Shown: positions 7,936 to 16,748, numbered from the stretch's first letter. The stretch: 48,865 nt of DNA from Planosporangium mesophilum (GCF_016863255.1 NZ_BOON01000064.1:1-48865); one strand, 5' to 3'. Notes: generated from the letters alone by a model not told the origin. Program-made: numbers and translations.

Positions 7936-8130
7936 GCCGCGATCGTGCCACGTTTCGCCTCGCCGCCGCACTTTCCTCGCGGGGTGATAGACATCGATTT
8001 GGACAACAGGTCCGCATAGCGGGCTGTTATGCGGGCATCGACGACGACGCCGGAGGCGGCCCACTAGGCTCAGGCTCGTGCCGGCACCACCCCGCCGGCG
8101 CTTGATGCCCCGGCCCCACAAGGAGATCCC

Positions 8131-9222
8131 ATGGGCGTATTCAGCACGGCGGGCGGTACCGAGCCCACCGGCCACGAGCAGGTCGTCTTCTGCTCCGACC
8201 AGCAGAGCGGCCTCCGAGCGATCATCGCGATCTACTCCACCGCCCTCGGCCCAGCGCTCGGCGGTACCCGGTTCTACCCGTACGCGAACGAAGAGGACGC
8301 GATCCACGACGTCCTCGAACTGTCCCGTGGGATGGCGTACAAGAACGCCATGGCCGGCCTCGACCTTGGTGGCGGCAAGGCGGTCATCTGGGGCGATCCC
8401 GACCGCGACAAGTCCGAGCCGCTGCTGCGGGCGTACGGGCGGTTCGTGGAGTCGCTCGGCGGGCGCTACTACACCGCCTGCGACGTGGGCACGTACGTGC
8501 AGGACATGGACATGGTGGCGCGCGAGACCCGGTTCGTGACCGGCCGCTCCGAGGCCCACGGCGGCGCCGGCGACTCGTCGGTGCTCACCGCGTACGGCGT
8601 GTTCCAGGGCATGCGGGCCGCGGCCGAGCACCGCTGGGGCAGCCCCTCGCTGGCCGGCAGGCGGGTCGGCATCGCCGGCCTGGGCAAGGTCGGCAAGCAC
8701 CTGACCCGGCACCTGCTCTCCGACGGCGCCCAGGTGGTCGCCACCGATGTGTCCCAGCGCGCGTTCGAGTGGGCCCGCGAGACGTACCCGCAGGTCGACC
8801 TCGTCGACGACGTCACCGCGCTGATCACGTCCGACATCGACGTGTACGCCCCGTGCGCGCTCGGCGGCGCCCTGAACGACGACACGGTGCCGGTGCTGCG
8901 CGCGACCGTCGTCGCGGGTGCTGCCAACAACCAGCTCGCGCACCCCGGGGTCGAGAAGCTGCTGGACGAGCGGGGCGTCCTGTACGCCCCCGACTACGTG
9001 ATCAACTCGGGCGGCGTGATCCAGGTCGCCGACGAGATCGAGGGCTTCAACTTCGAGCGGGCCAAGCTGCGGGCGGGGAAGATCTACGACACCACCCGCC
9101 AGATCCTGCTGCTCGCCCAGGAGGAGGGCGTACCGCCCGCGGTCGCCGCCGACCGGATGGCCGATCGCCGGATGGCCGAGGTCGGCCGGCTCCGCACGAT
9201 CCGGCTGCGGCACGAGCGCTGA
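8131..9222 (+). CDS. vdh: Branched-chain amino acid (valine/leucine) dehydrogenase
   Basis: 363 residues with a very strong ribosome site (AAGGAG) before the ATG. It belongs to the Glu/Leu/Phe/Val dehydrogenase family, which oxidatively deaminates branched-chain amino acids with NAD+. The substrate and catalytic region reads [14 protein letters not shown], then [19 protein letters not shown], containing the two conserved Lys. The dinucleotide fold has [12 protein letters not shown] near residue 185. The motif [12 protein letters not shown] is typical of valine/leucine dehydrogenases. In actinomycetes the product 2-oxoacids feed branched fatty acid and macrolide starter units. An 18-bp hairpin follows the stop. 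Confidence 0.94.
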   Translation: MGVFSTAGGTEPTGHEQVVFCSDQQSGLRAIIAIYSTALGPALGGTRFYPYANEEDAIHDVLELSRGMAYKNAMAGLDLGGGKAVIWGDPDRDKSEPLLRAYGRFVESLGGRYYTACDVGTYVQDMDMVARETRFVTGRSEAHGGAGDSSVLTAYGVFQGMRAAAEHRWGSPSLAGRRVGIAGLGKVGKHLTRHLLSDGAQVVATDVSQRAFEWARETYPQVDLVDDVTALITSDIDVYAPCALGGALNDDTVPVLRATVVAGAANNQLAHPGVEKLLDERGVLYAPDYVINSGGVIQVADEIEGFNFERAKLRAGKIYDTTRQILLLAQEEGVPPAVAADRMADRRMAEVGRLRTIRLRHER

Positions 9223-9235
9223 GCGTTTCCAGCTC

Positions 9236-9274
9236 ACCGTAGATCGACCCGGCACCGCCGGGTCGATCTACGGT
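9236..9274 (+). terminator. Hairpin terminator after vdh
   Basis: Arms 9236-9253 and 9257-9274 are perfectly complementary (18 bp, including TAGATCGACCC) with a 3-base loop ACC. No T-tract beyond TTA. It begins 13 bases after the vdh stop. Confidence 0.75.
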
Positions 9275-9354
9275 TACGACCGTGAGGTCCGGCCGGCCCT
9301 TACCCTGTAATCCGGACAGGTGCTGAACGCCACCGGAACGTCGGGGAGGGCGAG

Positions 9355-9426
9355 ATGCCGAAACCGCGTCACGACATGTACCGTAAGAGCCACGAGAGAT
9401 GCCTGACGTGTGGGGCTCGCCGGTGA
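9355..9426 (+). CDS. Tiny CxxC ORF (23 residues)
   Basis: ATG at 9355 follows GGGGAGGG by four to six bases, one of the best ribosome sites in the window. The product is very basic and ends in a CxxC pair: MPKPRHDMYRKSHER then CLTCGARR. It lies between the vdh hairpin and the DUF3073 gene, on the same strand as both. It may be a leader or a genuine small metal-binding or ribosome-associated protein; I do not recognise it. The strong ribosome site is the main argument for it. Confidence 0.4.
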   Translation: MPKPRHDMYRKSHERCLTCGARR

Positions 9427-9462
9427 CGGCTGCCCCGTAATTTCGTGCGAGGGGGTCGAGCC

Positions 9463-9681
9463 ATGGGGCGCGGCCGTGCTAAGGCCAAGCAGACGAGGGT
9501 GGCCCGGGAGTTGAAGTACCACTCCCCGAACACCGACCTCGCCGCGTTGCAGCGGGAACTGGGTGGCAGCAGCCGGAAGTCTGACGACGACGTCGACGAG
9601 TACGGCGAGTACGTGGACGACGAAGAAGACGACGACGAGAACGACGGCGACGCCGGTAGTTCTCCTCCCGGTCGTCGCTGA
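9463..9681 (+). CDS. DUF3073 family protein
   Basis: 72 residues from the ATG at 9463, with GAGGGGG upstream. It begins MGRGRAKAKQTRVARELKY, followed by HSPNTDLAALQREL, the conserved core of DUF3073, a short actinobacterial family found near purM. The C-terminal half is strongly acidic (runs of D and E, with EYGEYVDDEEDDDEND), so a basic head is joined to an acidic disordered tail. The function of the family is unknown. Confidence 0.88.
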   Translation: MGRGRAKAKQTRVARELKYHSPNTDLAALQRELGGSSRKSDDDVDEYGEYVDDEEDDDENDGDAGSSPPGRR

Positions 9682-9831
9682 CCTCGCTACTCGTTCCGGG
9701 CACGTGGACATGATCCGCGTGCCGCGCTCTGTCCGGGCCGCTTCACGCGGGCCGCAGACCACCTGTCGGGGCTACTTCACGCACGCGCTTGCCCCGTTAC
9801 GGGTGCCTGCATCCAACCCGACGTTCCCGGA

Positions 9832-10029
9832 TCACCGGGGCCGGTTGTTCCAGTTGTAGAACGTCGGGATGTTCTCGAAGTGGTTCCAGGCGCACACCGC
9901 GCTGTCACCGTCGCCACCGGGAGCCTCAGTACGCGCGGCGCGTGCCTCCCGGCCCTCGGCGATCAACCGCTCGAGGCCGGCGGCGGCCGCGCGTACCCGG
10001 TCCGAGACCGGGTCAGTGAGCTCGGGCAT
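9832..10029 (-). CDS. amcA: Cyclophane-type RiPP precursor peptide (AmcA-like)
   Basis: 65 residues from the ATG at 10029, with GGAGG inside the end of the maturase gene, whose last 17 bases it overlaps, so translation is coupled. The leader (MPELTDPVSDRVRAAAAGLE onward) is a charged amphipathic helix, followed by a Gly-rich hinge (PGGDGDSA). The C-terminal core AWNHFENIPTFYNWNNRP packs several aromatic-x-Asn/His triads: W48-N-H50, F51-E-N53, Y58-N-W60 and W60-N-N62. Three-residue cyclophane-forming radical SAM enzymes join the aromatic ring to the beta-carbon two residues later in such triads. The name AmcA (multiple-cyclophane RiPP of actinomycetes) is recalled, not checked. Confidence 0.75.
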   Translation of the reverse strand: MPELTDPVSDRVRAAAAGLERLIAEGREARAARTEAPGGDGDSAVCAWNHFENIPTFYNWNNRPR

Positions 10030-11116
10030 GGTCGAGCACCCCCTCCAGTAGCTGGATCTTGCTGTTGCGGCAGTGGTTGGTCTGGGTGCCGTCGAACCGC
10101 CCGTGCTCGAAGTACCGGTTCGCGGCGTGCGCTCCTCCGCAGAAACCGAAGTACGGGCAGGTCGACCGGCAGGCCTCGACCCCGGCGAGGTACTCCGGTA
10201 CCCAGGCCGCGGATCCGTGGGCCCCGGCGAGGATCTCGCGCAGCGGCGTGGCCAGCACGTTCCCGCTGCTGAAGTCGCCGTAGCGGGGATCGGTGAAGCC
10301 GGCCAGCTCGGGCGAGAGCAGGAAGACCCGGCCGTCGCTGGCGACGGTCGGGATCGGGTCGAGCGCGCGGGGGAGCACCTCGTCGGCGGCCCCGTCCAGG
10401 ACCGCGCCGGCGTACCGCAGCGTCCACTCGATCTCCCGGACGTGGATGCGGGGGTCGGCCCGCCACGCCTCGACCAGCTCCGCCCAGAAGCCACGGACGG
10501 CGTCGACACCGAAGTCGTTCGACCGGGTGTTGACGCCCTCCTGCTCCTCGATGTTGATGCCGAGCACATCACAACCAAGGTCGAGAAAGTACGCGTAGAG
10601 CCGCGCCGCCAGGCCCGGGTACGGCCGCGCCACCACGCAGAGGGCGGAGAACCCGATGCCGTGGCGGCGCAGCGCACCGATGCCGCGCATGATCCGGTCG
10701 TAGGCCGGCGCGCCGCCGCGCGTGATCCGGGCGGCGTTGAGCTCGGCCGGCCCGTCCACACTGACGCTCACCCGCACGCCGTGCGTACCGAAGAACTCGC
10801 ACCAGGCGTCGTCGACGAGCGTGGCGTTGGTCTGCACGTGGTGCTCGACGCGGGCGAACGGCGCCATCAGCCCGGCCAGAGCCGCCCGCCCGGCGGCGAG
10901 CGGCTCACCACCGTGCCAGACCACCGAGAACCGGGTGTCGGTGGCCGCCCACGGGTTGACCGAGTCGGCTACCGCCCGCGCCACCTCGACCGGCATACGC
11001 CGGTCGAGGGCACGGTGCGGCAGGTAGCAGTACGCGCAGTCAAGGTTGCACAAGGTCGTGGGTTGCATGACGACGTACCCCGGTACCGGGGCGATGCCTT
11101 GCATGCCCGTCCACAA
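10013..11116 (-). CDS. amcB: Radical SAM/SPASM peptide maturase (cyclophane-forming, AmcB-like)
   Basis: 367 residues. The TTG at 11116 has GGAGG five bases upstream; the ATG at 11104 is too far from it. The radical SAM motif C23-x3-C27-x2-C30 (CNLDCAYCYLPHR) binds the [4Fe-4S] cluster that cleaves S-adenosylmethionine. VVWHGGEPL and SVSVDGPAELNAARI are typical of peptide-modifying SPASM enzymes. The C-terminal SPASM domain supplies further Cys (CRSTCPYFGFCGGAHAANR, then NHCRNSK) for auxiliary clusters. The following overlapping gene encodes a small aromatic/Asn-rich peptide, the expected substrate. It starts 87 bases after purM on the same strand and may be partly co-transcribed with the purine genes. 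No transporter or protease is adjacent. Confidence 0.85.
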   Translation of the reverse strand: MWTGMQGIAPVPGYVVMQPTTLCNLDCAYCYLPHRALDRRMPVEVARAVADSVNPWAATDTRFSVVWHGGEPLAAGRAALAGLMAPFARVEHHVQTNATLVDDAWCEFFGTHGVRVSVSVDGPAELNAARITRGGAPAYDRIMRGIGALRRHGIGFSALCVVARPYPGLAARLYAYFLDLGCDVLGINIEEQEGVNTRSNDFGVDAVRGFWAELVEAWRADPRIHVREIEWTLRYAGAVLDGAADEVLPRALDPIPTVASDGRVFLLSPELAGFTDPRYGDFSSGNVLATPLREILAGAHGSAAWVPEYLAGVEACRSTCPYFGFCGGAHAANRYFEHGRFDGTQTNHCRNSKIQLLEGVLDHARAH

Positions 11117-11203
11117 ACCGTCCTCCTCGGGCTCGCGCCTCAGGAAGATTCAGAGTATGCGGTGTCGTTGGCTGGTTCTAGATCCTTCTACCGACTCGTG
11201 GAA

Positions 11204-12406
11204 TCAGCCGCTGGTGTGCGAGCCGACCATCTGGACGTTGCCGCTGCCCTCGATGATCTCGCCGACCTGCCAGGCCTCGATGCCGCGGCCGGTGAGGAAG
11301 GCGAGCGTACGGTCGGCGTCCTCAGCCGTGACGACCGCCAGCATCCCGATACCCATGTTGAAGGTGCTCTCCATCTCCATGTCGTCGATGCGCCCCTTGG
11401 TGCGCACCAGCTCGAAGATGGGCTGCGGCCGCCAGGTCGAGCGGTCGACGACCGCGTCGACGTGGTCGGGCAGCACCCGTACCAGGTTGCCGGGGATGCC
11501 ACCGCCGGTCACGTGGGCCAGCGCGTGCACCTCGCACTCGGTGATCAGATCCAGGCAGTCCCGCGCGTAGATGCGGGTCGGGGTGAGCAGCTCCTCGCCG
11601 AGCGTGCGCTGGCGGCCGAACTCCTCCACCACGCTGTCCAGCCGCATCCGGCCCGCGCCCAGCAGGACGTGGCGGACCAGCGAGTACCCGTTGGAGTGCA
11701 GGCCGGAGGAGCGCATCGCGATCACGACGTCGCCGACCTCGACCCTCTCCCGGCCCAGGATGTCGTCCTCCTCGACCACGCCCACGCCGGTACCGGAGAT
11801 GTCGTACTCGTCGGGCCGCATCACGCCGGGGTGCTCGGCGGTCTCGCCGCCCAGCAGCGAGCAGCCGGCGTACCGGCAGCCGTCGGCGATGCCCGCGCCG
11901 ATCTCGGCGACCCGGTCCGGCACGACCTCGCCGCAGGCGATGTAGTCGAGCAGGAACAGCGGCTCGGCGCCGCAGGCCACCAGGTCGTCGACGACCATGG
12001 CGACCAGGTCGATGCCGATGGTGTCGTGGATGTCCATCGCCTGCGCGATCACCAGCTTGGTGCCCACCCCGTCGGTGGACGAGGCGAGGATCGGCTTGCG
12101 GTACTTCTTGGTGTCGAGGCGGAAGAGCCCGGCGAAGCCTCCGATGTCACCGACGACCTCCGGTCGCCAGGTCCGGTGGACCTTGCTCTTGAGCAGCTCC
12201 ACCGCCTGCTCGCCGGCGTGGATCGAGACCCCCGCGTCGGAGTAGGTGACGGTACGGCGGCGCCGGTCGCGGCCGTTGCTGCCGGCCGACCAGAGCTGCT
12301 TGTCGGCCTTCTTGCCCTGCTCAGGAATGTCCGTGTGGTGTCCGTTGTCGGCGGTTCCGGGTGCGCCGTTGGCGTCGGCGCCCGTCTGGTTGGTGCGCTC
12401 AGTCAC
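11204..12406 (-). CDS. purM: Phosphoribosylformylglycinamidine cyclo-ligase (AIR synthetase)
   Basis: 400 residues, GTG start. PurM closes the imidazole ring of AIR using ATP, the fifth step of purine synthesis. The enzyme proper begins at TYSDAGVSIHAGEQAVELLK (about residue 54) and includes DGVGTKLVIAQ, LLGGETAEHPGVM and THVTGGGIPGNL (A for T in the first position). The first 52 residues are a polar, low-complexity extension (ANGAPGTADNGHHTDIPEQG then NGRDRRRR) not needed for catalysis; the codon before TYSD is GTC, so no closer start exists. It follows purF by 87 bases. Confidence 0.95.
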   Translation of the reverse strand: MTERTNQTGADANGAPGTADNGHHTDIPEQGKKADKQLWSAGSNGRDRRRRTVTYSDAGVSIHAGEQAVELLKSKVHRTWRPEVVGDIGGFAGLFRLDTKKYRKPILASSTDGVGTKLVIAQAMDIHDTIGIDLVAMVVDDLVACGAEPLFLLDYIACGEVVPDRVAEIGAGIADGCRYAGCSLLGGETAEHPGVMRPDEYDISGTGVGVVEEDDILGRERVEVGDVVIAMRSSGLHSNGYSLVRHVLLGAGRMRLDSVVEEFGRQRTLGEELLTPTRIYARDCLDLITECEVHALAHVTGGGIPGNLVRVLPDHVDAVVDRSTWRPQPIFELVRTKGRIDDMEMESTFNMGIGMLAVVTAEDADRTLAFLTGRGIEAWQVGEIIEGSGNVQMVGSHTSG

Positions 12407-12493
12407 TGCGTCACTTTCTCCCCATATGCGTCGCGGCTGCCGCCGCGATTACCGCCGGATCGATTGCTCGAAGCCGCCGGATCAAGCTTTGCG

Positions 12494-14122
12494 TCACGGG
12501 CGCGACAGCGCATCCGCACCGCCAGGGCTGGCGGCGAGAGGCTCGTCGCCGGCGATCTCGCCCGTACCGGTACGGCGACCGTTGTCGGCGTGGTGCGGCT
12601 GGTCGGTCCCGCGGCGCCGGGCGTGACCGCCCGAGTTCGCGGTCTTGGCCAGGCCCTCCAGTACGTGCTTACCGATCACGTTGTCGGCGGGCAGGTCGAT
12701 CGGGTACTCCCCGTCGAAGCATGCCCGGCACAGCCGGGTTTTGGGCTGCTCGGTGGCCGCGATCAGGCCCGGCAGCGATACGTAGCCCAGCGAGTCGGCG
12801 CCGATCGACCGCCGGATGCCGTCGGCGTCCAGGCCGTTGGCCAGCAGTTCGGCGCGGGTTGCGAAGTCGATGCCGTAGAAGCACGGCCACTTCACCGGCG
12901 GCGACGAGATACGGACGTGTACCTCGACCGCCCCCGCCTCGCGCAGCATCCGTACGATCGCCCGCTGCGTGTTGCCGCGGACGATCGAGTCGTCGACCAC
13001 CACCACCCGCTTGCCCCGCACCACGTCGCGCAGCGGGTTCAGCTTGAGCCGGATGCCGAGCTGGCGGATGGTCTGCGAGGGCTGGATGAAGGTGCGCCCC
13101 ACGTACGCGTTCTTCACCAGGCCCATCCCGTACGGGATGCCGGACTCCTCGGCGTAGCCGATCGCGGCCGGGGTGCCCGACTCGGGCACCGGGATCACGA
13201 GATCCGCCTCGGCCGGGTGCTCGCGGGCGAGCGCCCGCCCGATACCCACCCGGGCCGCGTACACGTTCCGGCCGCTGATCGTGGTGTCCGGCCGGGCCAG
13301 ATACACGTACTCGAACAGGCAGCCCTTGGGCTCTGGCGCGGCGAACCGGCTGGAGCGCAGCCCGTGCTCGTCAATCGCCAGCAGTTCGCCCGGCTCGATC
13401 TCGCGGACGACGCTGGCGCCCACCATGTCGAGCGCGGCGGTCTCGCTCGCGACCACCCAGCCCCGCTCCAGGCGCCCCAGCACGAGCGGCCGTACCCCCT
13501 GCGGGTCGCGGGCCGCGTACAGCGTGTCCTCGTCCATGAACACGAAGCTGAAGGCGCCCCGCAGGGTCGGGAGCACCTCGAGCGCCGCGGCCTCGACCGA
13601 CAGGTCGGGGCGGGCCACGAGCAGCGCGGTGACCAGGGCGGTGTCGGAGGTCGTGGTGGCGTCGCGGATGCCCAGCTCGGCCACCCGCCGGGCCAGTTCC
13701 GCGGTGTTGACCAGGTTGCCGTTGTGGGCGAGCGCGATCGTCGTGGCCGCGCCGTCGGCGCCGGCCTCACCCCGCGGCTGGGTCGCCCGCAGCGTCGGCT
13801 GGGCGTTCTCCCAGTTCGAGGCGCCGGTCGTGGAGTAGCGCGCGTGACCGATGGCGATGTGGCCGCGCAGGCTGGCCAGCGTCGGCTCGTCGAAGACCTG
13901 CGCCACCAGGCCGAGGTCCTTGTAGACCACCACGCCCGTACCGTCGGAGACCGCGATCCCAGCCGCCTCCTGACCCCGGTGCTGCAACGAGTACAGCCCG
14001 AAGTAGGTGAGCTTGGCGACCTCTTCGCCGGGAGCCCAGACCCCGAAGACGCCACATGCGTCCTGTGGGCCGGGCTGTTGGGGGTCGAGGTCGTGGGTAA
14101 GCCGACCGTCGCCTCGGGGCAC
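12494..14122 (-). CDS. purF: Amidophosphoribosyltransferase
   Basis: 542 residues from a GTG at 14122 with AGGAG six bases upstream; a longer frame upstream is not protein-like. PurF makes phosphoribosylamine from PRPP and glutamine, the committed step of purine synthesis. The N-terminal glutaminase domain begins after a 22-residue propeptide at the nucleophile C23 (QDACGVFGVW), followed by GLYSLQHRGQEAAGI. The phosphoribosyl domain has VVVVDDSIVRGNTQRAIV. Cys residues in PCFYGIDFATR and in RLCRACFDGEYP match the iron-sulfur ligands of the B. subtilis type. A -10-like TACACT (complement of 14197-14202) precedes it. Confidence 0.96.
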   Translation of the reverse strand: MPRGDGRLTHDLDPQQPGPQDACGVFGVWAPGEEVAKLTYFGLYSLQHRGQEAAGIAVSDGTGVVVYKDLGLVAQVFDEPTLASLRGHIAIGHARYSTTGASNWENAQPTLRATQPRGEAGADGAATTIALAHNGNLVNTAELARRVAELGIRDATTTSDTALVTALLVARPDLSVEAAALEVLPTLRGAFSFVFMDEDTLYAARDPQGVRPLVLGRLERGWVVASETAALDMVGASVVREIEPGELLAIDEHGLRSSRFAAPEPKGCLFEYVYLARPDTTISGRNVYAARVGIGRALAREHPAEADLVIPVPESGTPAAIGYAEESGIPYGMGLVKNAYVGRTFIQPSQTIRQLGIRLKLNPLRDVVRGKRVVVVDDSIVRGNTQRAIVRMLREAGAVEVHVRISSPPVKWPCFYGIDFATRAELLANGLDADGIRRSIGADSLGYVSLPGLIAATEQPKTRLCRACFDGEYPIDLPADNVIGKHVLEGLAKTANSGGHARRRGTDQPHHADNGRRTGTGEIAGDEPLAASPGGADALSRP

Positions 14123-14277
14123 GTGCCGCTCCTGAAAGTCGCCTTGGGGCCGTCGGACGCGTTGACGCCGGATCGTGGTCGCCCTCGCGGACACCCAGTG
14201 TACGCGAGTTCCATACTGCAACCCACAACCACAAAACCGGCACCCGATGTAGCGAAGCGCTCGAAGCCATTTACCCG

Positions 14278-14706
14278 CTACAACGGCAGAAAGGCCGATA
14301 AATCAGCTCGAACGCCGCTGGCTCGCACGCGGCCGGCGGCGACCGCCTCGGCCCAACTCGTCCGGCCGGTGGCCAGTTCGAGCCACGTGGCCGGGTCCAT
14401 CTCCACCACGTTCGGCGGAGTGCCACGAGTGTGGCGAGGACCACTCACGCATTGAACCGCGCCATACGGTGGAACCCGTACCTCCACCGAACGACCGGGT
14501 ACCTTGGCCGCGAGCATGGAAAGCGATGTCCGCACGGCGTCCCGTAGCGCCGCGCGGTCGGGAGTACGGCCGTTTGCCAGCGCATCCATGACGGCCGAGA
14601 CAGCCTGGTAATACCGTGGCTCATCGGACACGTCCGGACGATATGGCCGCGCGTAGCAAGATGGCAACACAAGCCTGCCTTTCGCGCGGGCGCAGGGACA
14701 GGGCAT
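14278..14706 (-). CDS. Sterol carrier / SCP2-like small protein
   Basis: Up to 142 residues. The start is uncertain: ATG 14706 lacks a ribosome site, GTG 14670 follows AAAGGCAGG, and GTG 14631 gives the shortest version. The conserved part (from DEPRYYQAVSAVMDAL) continues through APGRSVEVRVPPYGAVQ-type sequence (here KVPGRSVEVRVPPYGAVQC), GPRHTRGTPPNVVEMDPATWLELATG and VRASGVRADLSAFLPL. This matches the small sterol-carrier family proteins seen near purF in actinobacteria and related to the C-terminal domain of mycothiol-dependent maleylpyruvate isomerases. Ligand unknown. It is divergent from the next gene. Confidence 0.78.
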   Translation of the reverse strand: MPCPCARAKGRLVLPSCYARPYRPDVSDEPRYYQAVSAVMDALANGRTPDRAALRDAVRTSLSMLAAKVPGRSVEVRVPPYGAVQCVSGPRHTRGTPPNVVEMDPATWLELATGRTSWAEAVAAGRVRASGVRADLSAFLPL

Positions 14707-14817
14707 AGTTTGCTGCGGTGCAGCACGCTACGGAAACGCCGCTCGATATGGCGCAGTCGCGGGCGACGGGGAAGGGCTCCAATGACGTTCGGCCGGGTAT
14801 GGAACCGGAGGGCTGAC

Positions 14818-16668
14818 GTGACGGCACGCCGAAAAACACTGGCCCGTGCCGGTGTGGCGGTCGCCGTGGTCCTCGGCACGCTAGGCGTCGCGGCCCCGGC
14901 CTACGCCGCCGGCACCGTCGGAGTGAACATCGCCGGCAGGCTGAGCGACTTCGGTCCCGGCCAGACGCAGTCGCTGAGCGTGACGGTCACCCTCGACGAC
15001 GGCAGCCCCACCGGCACCAACCGGGTGGACGTCTCGGTGTCGGGGCTCAGCAGCTTCAGCGTCGTCGACACCACCGGTTGCGACGGCGGCGGCGCCTCCC
15101 AGTGCCGCATCGACTTCGGCGGGGCCAGCGGGCAGCGGAAGATCAGCTTCACCATCAAGGCCCCCGGAAGCGTCGGTGACGGGCAGACGAAGACCGAGCG
15201 CGGCACGGTCACCGCCTCCGCCGGCCTCCTGAGCGCCCGGGACTCGGCCGACTTCGACGCCACCGTGAAGGGCCAGACCCAGGCGCCGACCGTCGCCGCG
15301 ATCTCCGGTGTCGTCAAGGACGCCGCCACCGGCTCGCCGGTCAAGGGCGCCCTGGTGATACTGGTCGACAGCGGCGGCTGCGCGGCGAACAAGCCGGTGT
15401 GCCAGACCGGTACCGACAACAGCGGCGCCTTCAGGTTCCCGCAGGCCGGAAAGACCATCACGCCGGGCACCGTCAACATCGGCGTGTCGAGGGCCGGGTA
15501 CGAGAACCTCACCCGCAGCCTGGAGGCCCAGGCCGGGCAGTCGATCAGCAACATCTCCTTCTCCCTCAAGGCCACCGGCGCGAGCGCCACGGCCACGGCC
15601 GAGGCGCTGCCCACCCAGGAGGGGCAGGAGCCGACCGCGGAGGGGGTGGCCCCGACCGGCGCCAACACCGGCCAGAAGGCGAGCAGCTCCTCCGGCCTGA
15701 GCACGTTCTCGTGGATCATCCTGATCCTGGCGATTCTGCTGGTCCTGGCGGGCGGCGGCGTCTTCGTGATGATGTTCCTCAACCGCAGGAAGCGTGAGGC
15801 CGAGGACGCCGACCAGGCCGACGACCGGGACCCGCGTGGCGGCGCGCCCGTGTCGGGCGCCCCCGGGGTGTACGGCGGCTCGGATCCGACGATGATGGCC
15901 CACCACGGCATGGCGGCGCCCGGAGCCGGGGATGCGACCGCGATCCTCCGCCCGGCCCGCCCCGAGGACGAGTTCCCCGACCCGTATGCCGCCCCGTACC
16001 CGACGAACCAGGCGGGCTACCCGCCGGCGGGCAACGGGTACGGCCCCGGCGGCTACGGCAGCCAGTACGGCGCCCAGCCCGGTTACGGCGAGCAGCAGGG
16101 CTACGGCGAGCAGGGCTACGGCGGGGAGCAGCAGGGCTACGGCGGCGCACCGACGACGGTGTACGGCCAGGGCGGCCAGGGCGGCGAGTACGGCAACCAG
16201 GCCGGTTACGGCGGCGAGCAGCAGGGCTACGGCGGCTACGGCGGGGAGTCCGGCTACGGCGGCTACGGCGGAGAGCAGCAGGGCTACGGCGGCGCCCCGG
16301 CCGGTTACGGTGGCGAGCCCGGCTACGGCGGAGAGCCCGGCTACGGCGGCGCCCCCGGCGGCCAGGGGCCCCGCTACGACGAGGCGACGCGCCACTGGGA
16401 CGGCAACGCCGAGGGCTATCCGCCCGGCGGTGGGCACCCCCAGCAGGGTGGGCACCCCCAGCAGGGCGGCTACGACCCCGGCTACGGGCAGCAGCACGGC
16501 GGGTACGACCAGGGCGGCTACCCGCCGGCGCAGGACCCGTACTACCAGCAGGAGGAGCCTCCGCCCCCACCGCCGCAGCAGCAGCAGGGCCCCGCGGGGC
16601 CGCGGCGTCCCGGACCACCTCAGGGTCGCGGCGGTGACCGCCAGCGACTCGACTGGCTCGACGACTGA
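14818..16668 (+). CDS. Surface protein with CarboxypepD-reg-like domain, one TM helix and Tyr/Gly-rich tail
   Basis: 616 residues from GTG 14818 with GGAGGG five bases upstream; ATG 14782 (GAAGGG upstream) is an alternative adding 12 residues. A clean signal peptide (TLARAGVAVAVVLGTLGVAA then PAYA) is followed by a beta-rich domain of about 130 residues with a probable disulfide (GCDGGGASQC). Next is a carboxypeptidase-regulatory-like domain (SGVVKDAATGSPVKGALVIL), a Ser/Thr/Ala linker, TM helix at about 297-322 (WIILILAILLVLAGGGVFVM) and basic stop-transfer. The last 270 residues are low-complexity, with about 18 GYG units (GYGGEQQGYGG), then Pro/Gln-rich sequence ending DRQRLDWLDD. The tail is cytoplasmic if the topology is right. 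Function unknown. Confidence 0.85.
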   Translation: MTARRKTLARAGVAVAVVLGTLGVAAPAYAAGTVGVNIAGRLSDFGPGQTQSLSVTVTLDDGSPTGTNRVDVSVSGLSSFSVVDTTGCDGGGASQCRIDFGGASGQRKISFTIKAPGSVGDGQTKTERGTVTASAGLLSARDSADFDATVKGQTQAPTVAAISGVVKDAATGSPVKGALVILVDSGGCAANKPVCQTGTDNSGAFRFPQAGKTITPGTVNIGVSRAGYENLTRSLEAQAGQSISNISFSLKATGASATATAEALPTQEGQEPTAEGVAPTGANTGQKASSSSGLSTFSWIILILAILLVLAGGGVFVMMFLNRRKREAEDADQADDRDPRGGAPVSGAPGVYGGSDPTMMAHHGMAAPGAGDATAILRPARPEDEFPDPYAAPYPTNQAGYPPAGNGYGPGGYGSQYGAQPGYGEQQGYGEQGYGGEQQGYGGAPTTVYGQGGQGGEYGNQAGYGGEQQGYGGYGGESGYGGYGGEQQGYGGAPAGYGGEPGYGGEPGYGGAPGGQGPRYDEATRHWDGNAEGYPPGGGHPQQGGHPQQGGYDPGYGQQHGGYDQGGYPPAQDPYYQQEEPPPPPPQQQQGPAGPRRPGPPQGRGGDRQRLDWLDD

Positions 16669-16686
16669 GCTGTCGCCAGGCAGATG

Positions 16687-16725
16687 AAAAGCCGGCGCGG
16701 TCCGTACGGACCGCGCCGGCTTTTT
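16687..16725. terminator. Bidirectional rho-independent terminator
   Basis: AAAA, a perfect palindrome (arms 16691-16703 and 16708-16720 around GTAC) and TTTTT. Located between the convergent Tyr/Gly-tail gene and purL, it works in both directions and is the most classical terminator in the window. Confidence 0.93.
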
Positions 16726-16748
16726 CGTCGTCCTGGGGCCGACCGGCG

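Noticed and set aside
7936-9255. Upstream extension of the unknown gene at 7096-7935 through vdh
   Set aside because: The extra 440 codons are antisense to vdh and have no protein-like features; a GTG start at 7935 is in the right place.
14123-14221. Longer start for purF
   Set aside because: PurF needs a short propeptide before its nucleophile Cys; the GTG at 14122 has AGGAG at the right distance and the extra 33 residues do not look like purF.
10073-14455. A 1,460-codon open frame on the plus strand, antisense to the maturase, purM and purF
   Set aside because: Its composition (Asp/Val/Arg/Gly/His-rich) is what a high-GC gene gives on the opposite strand, and all motifs are in the minus-strand genes.
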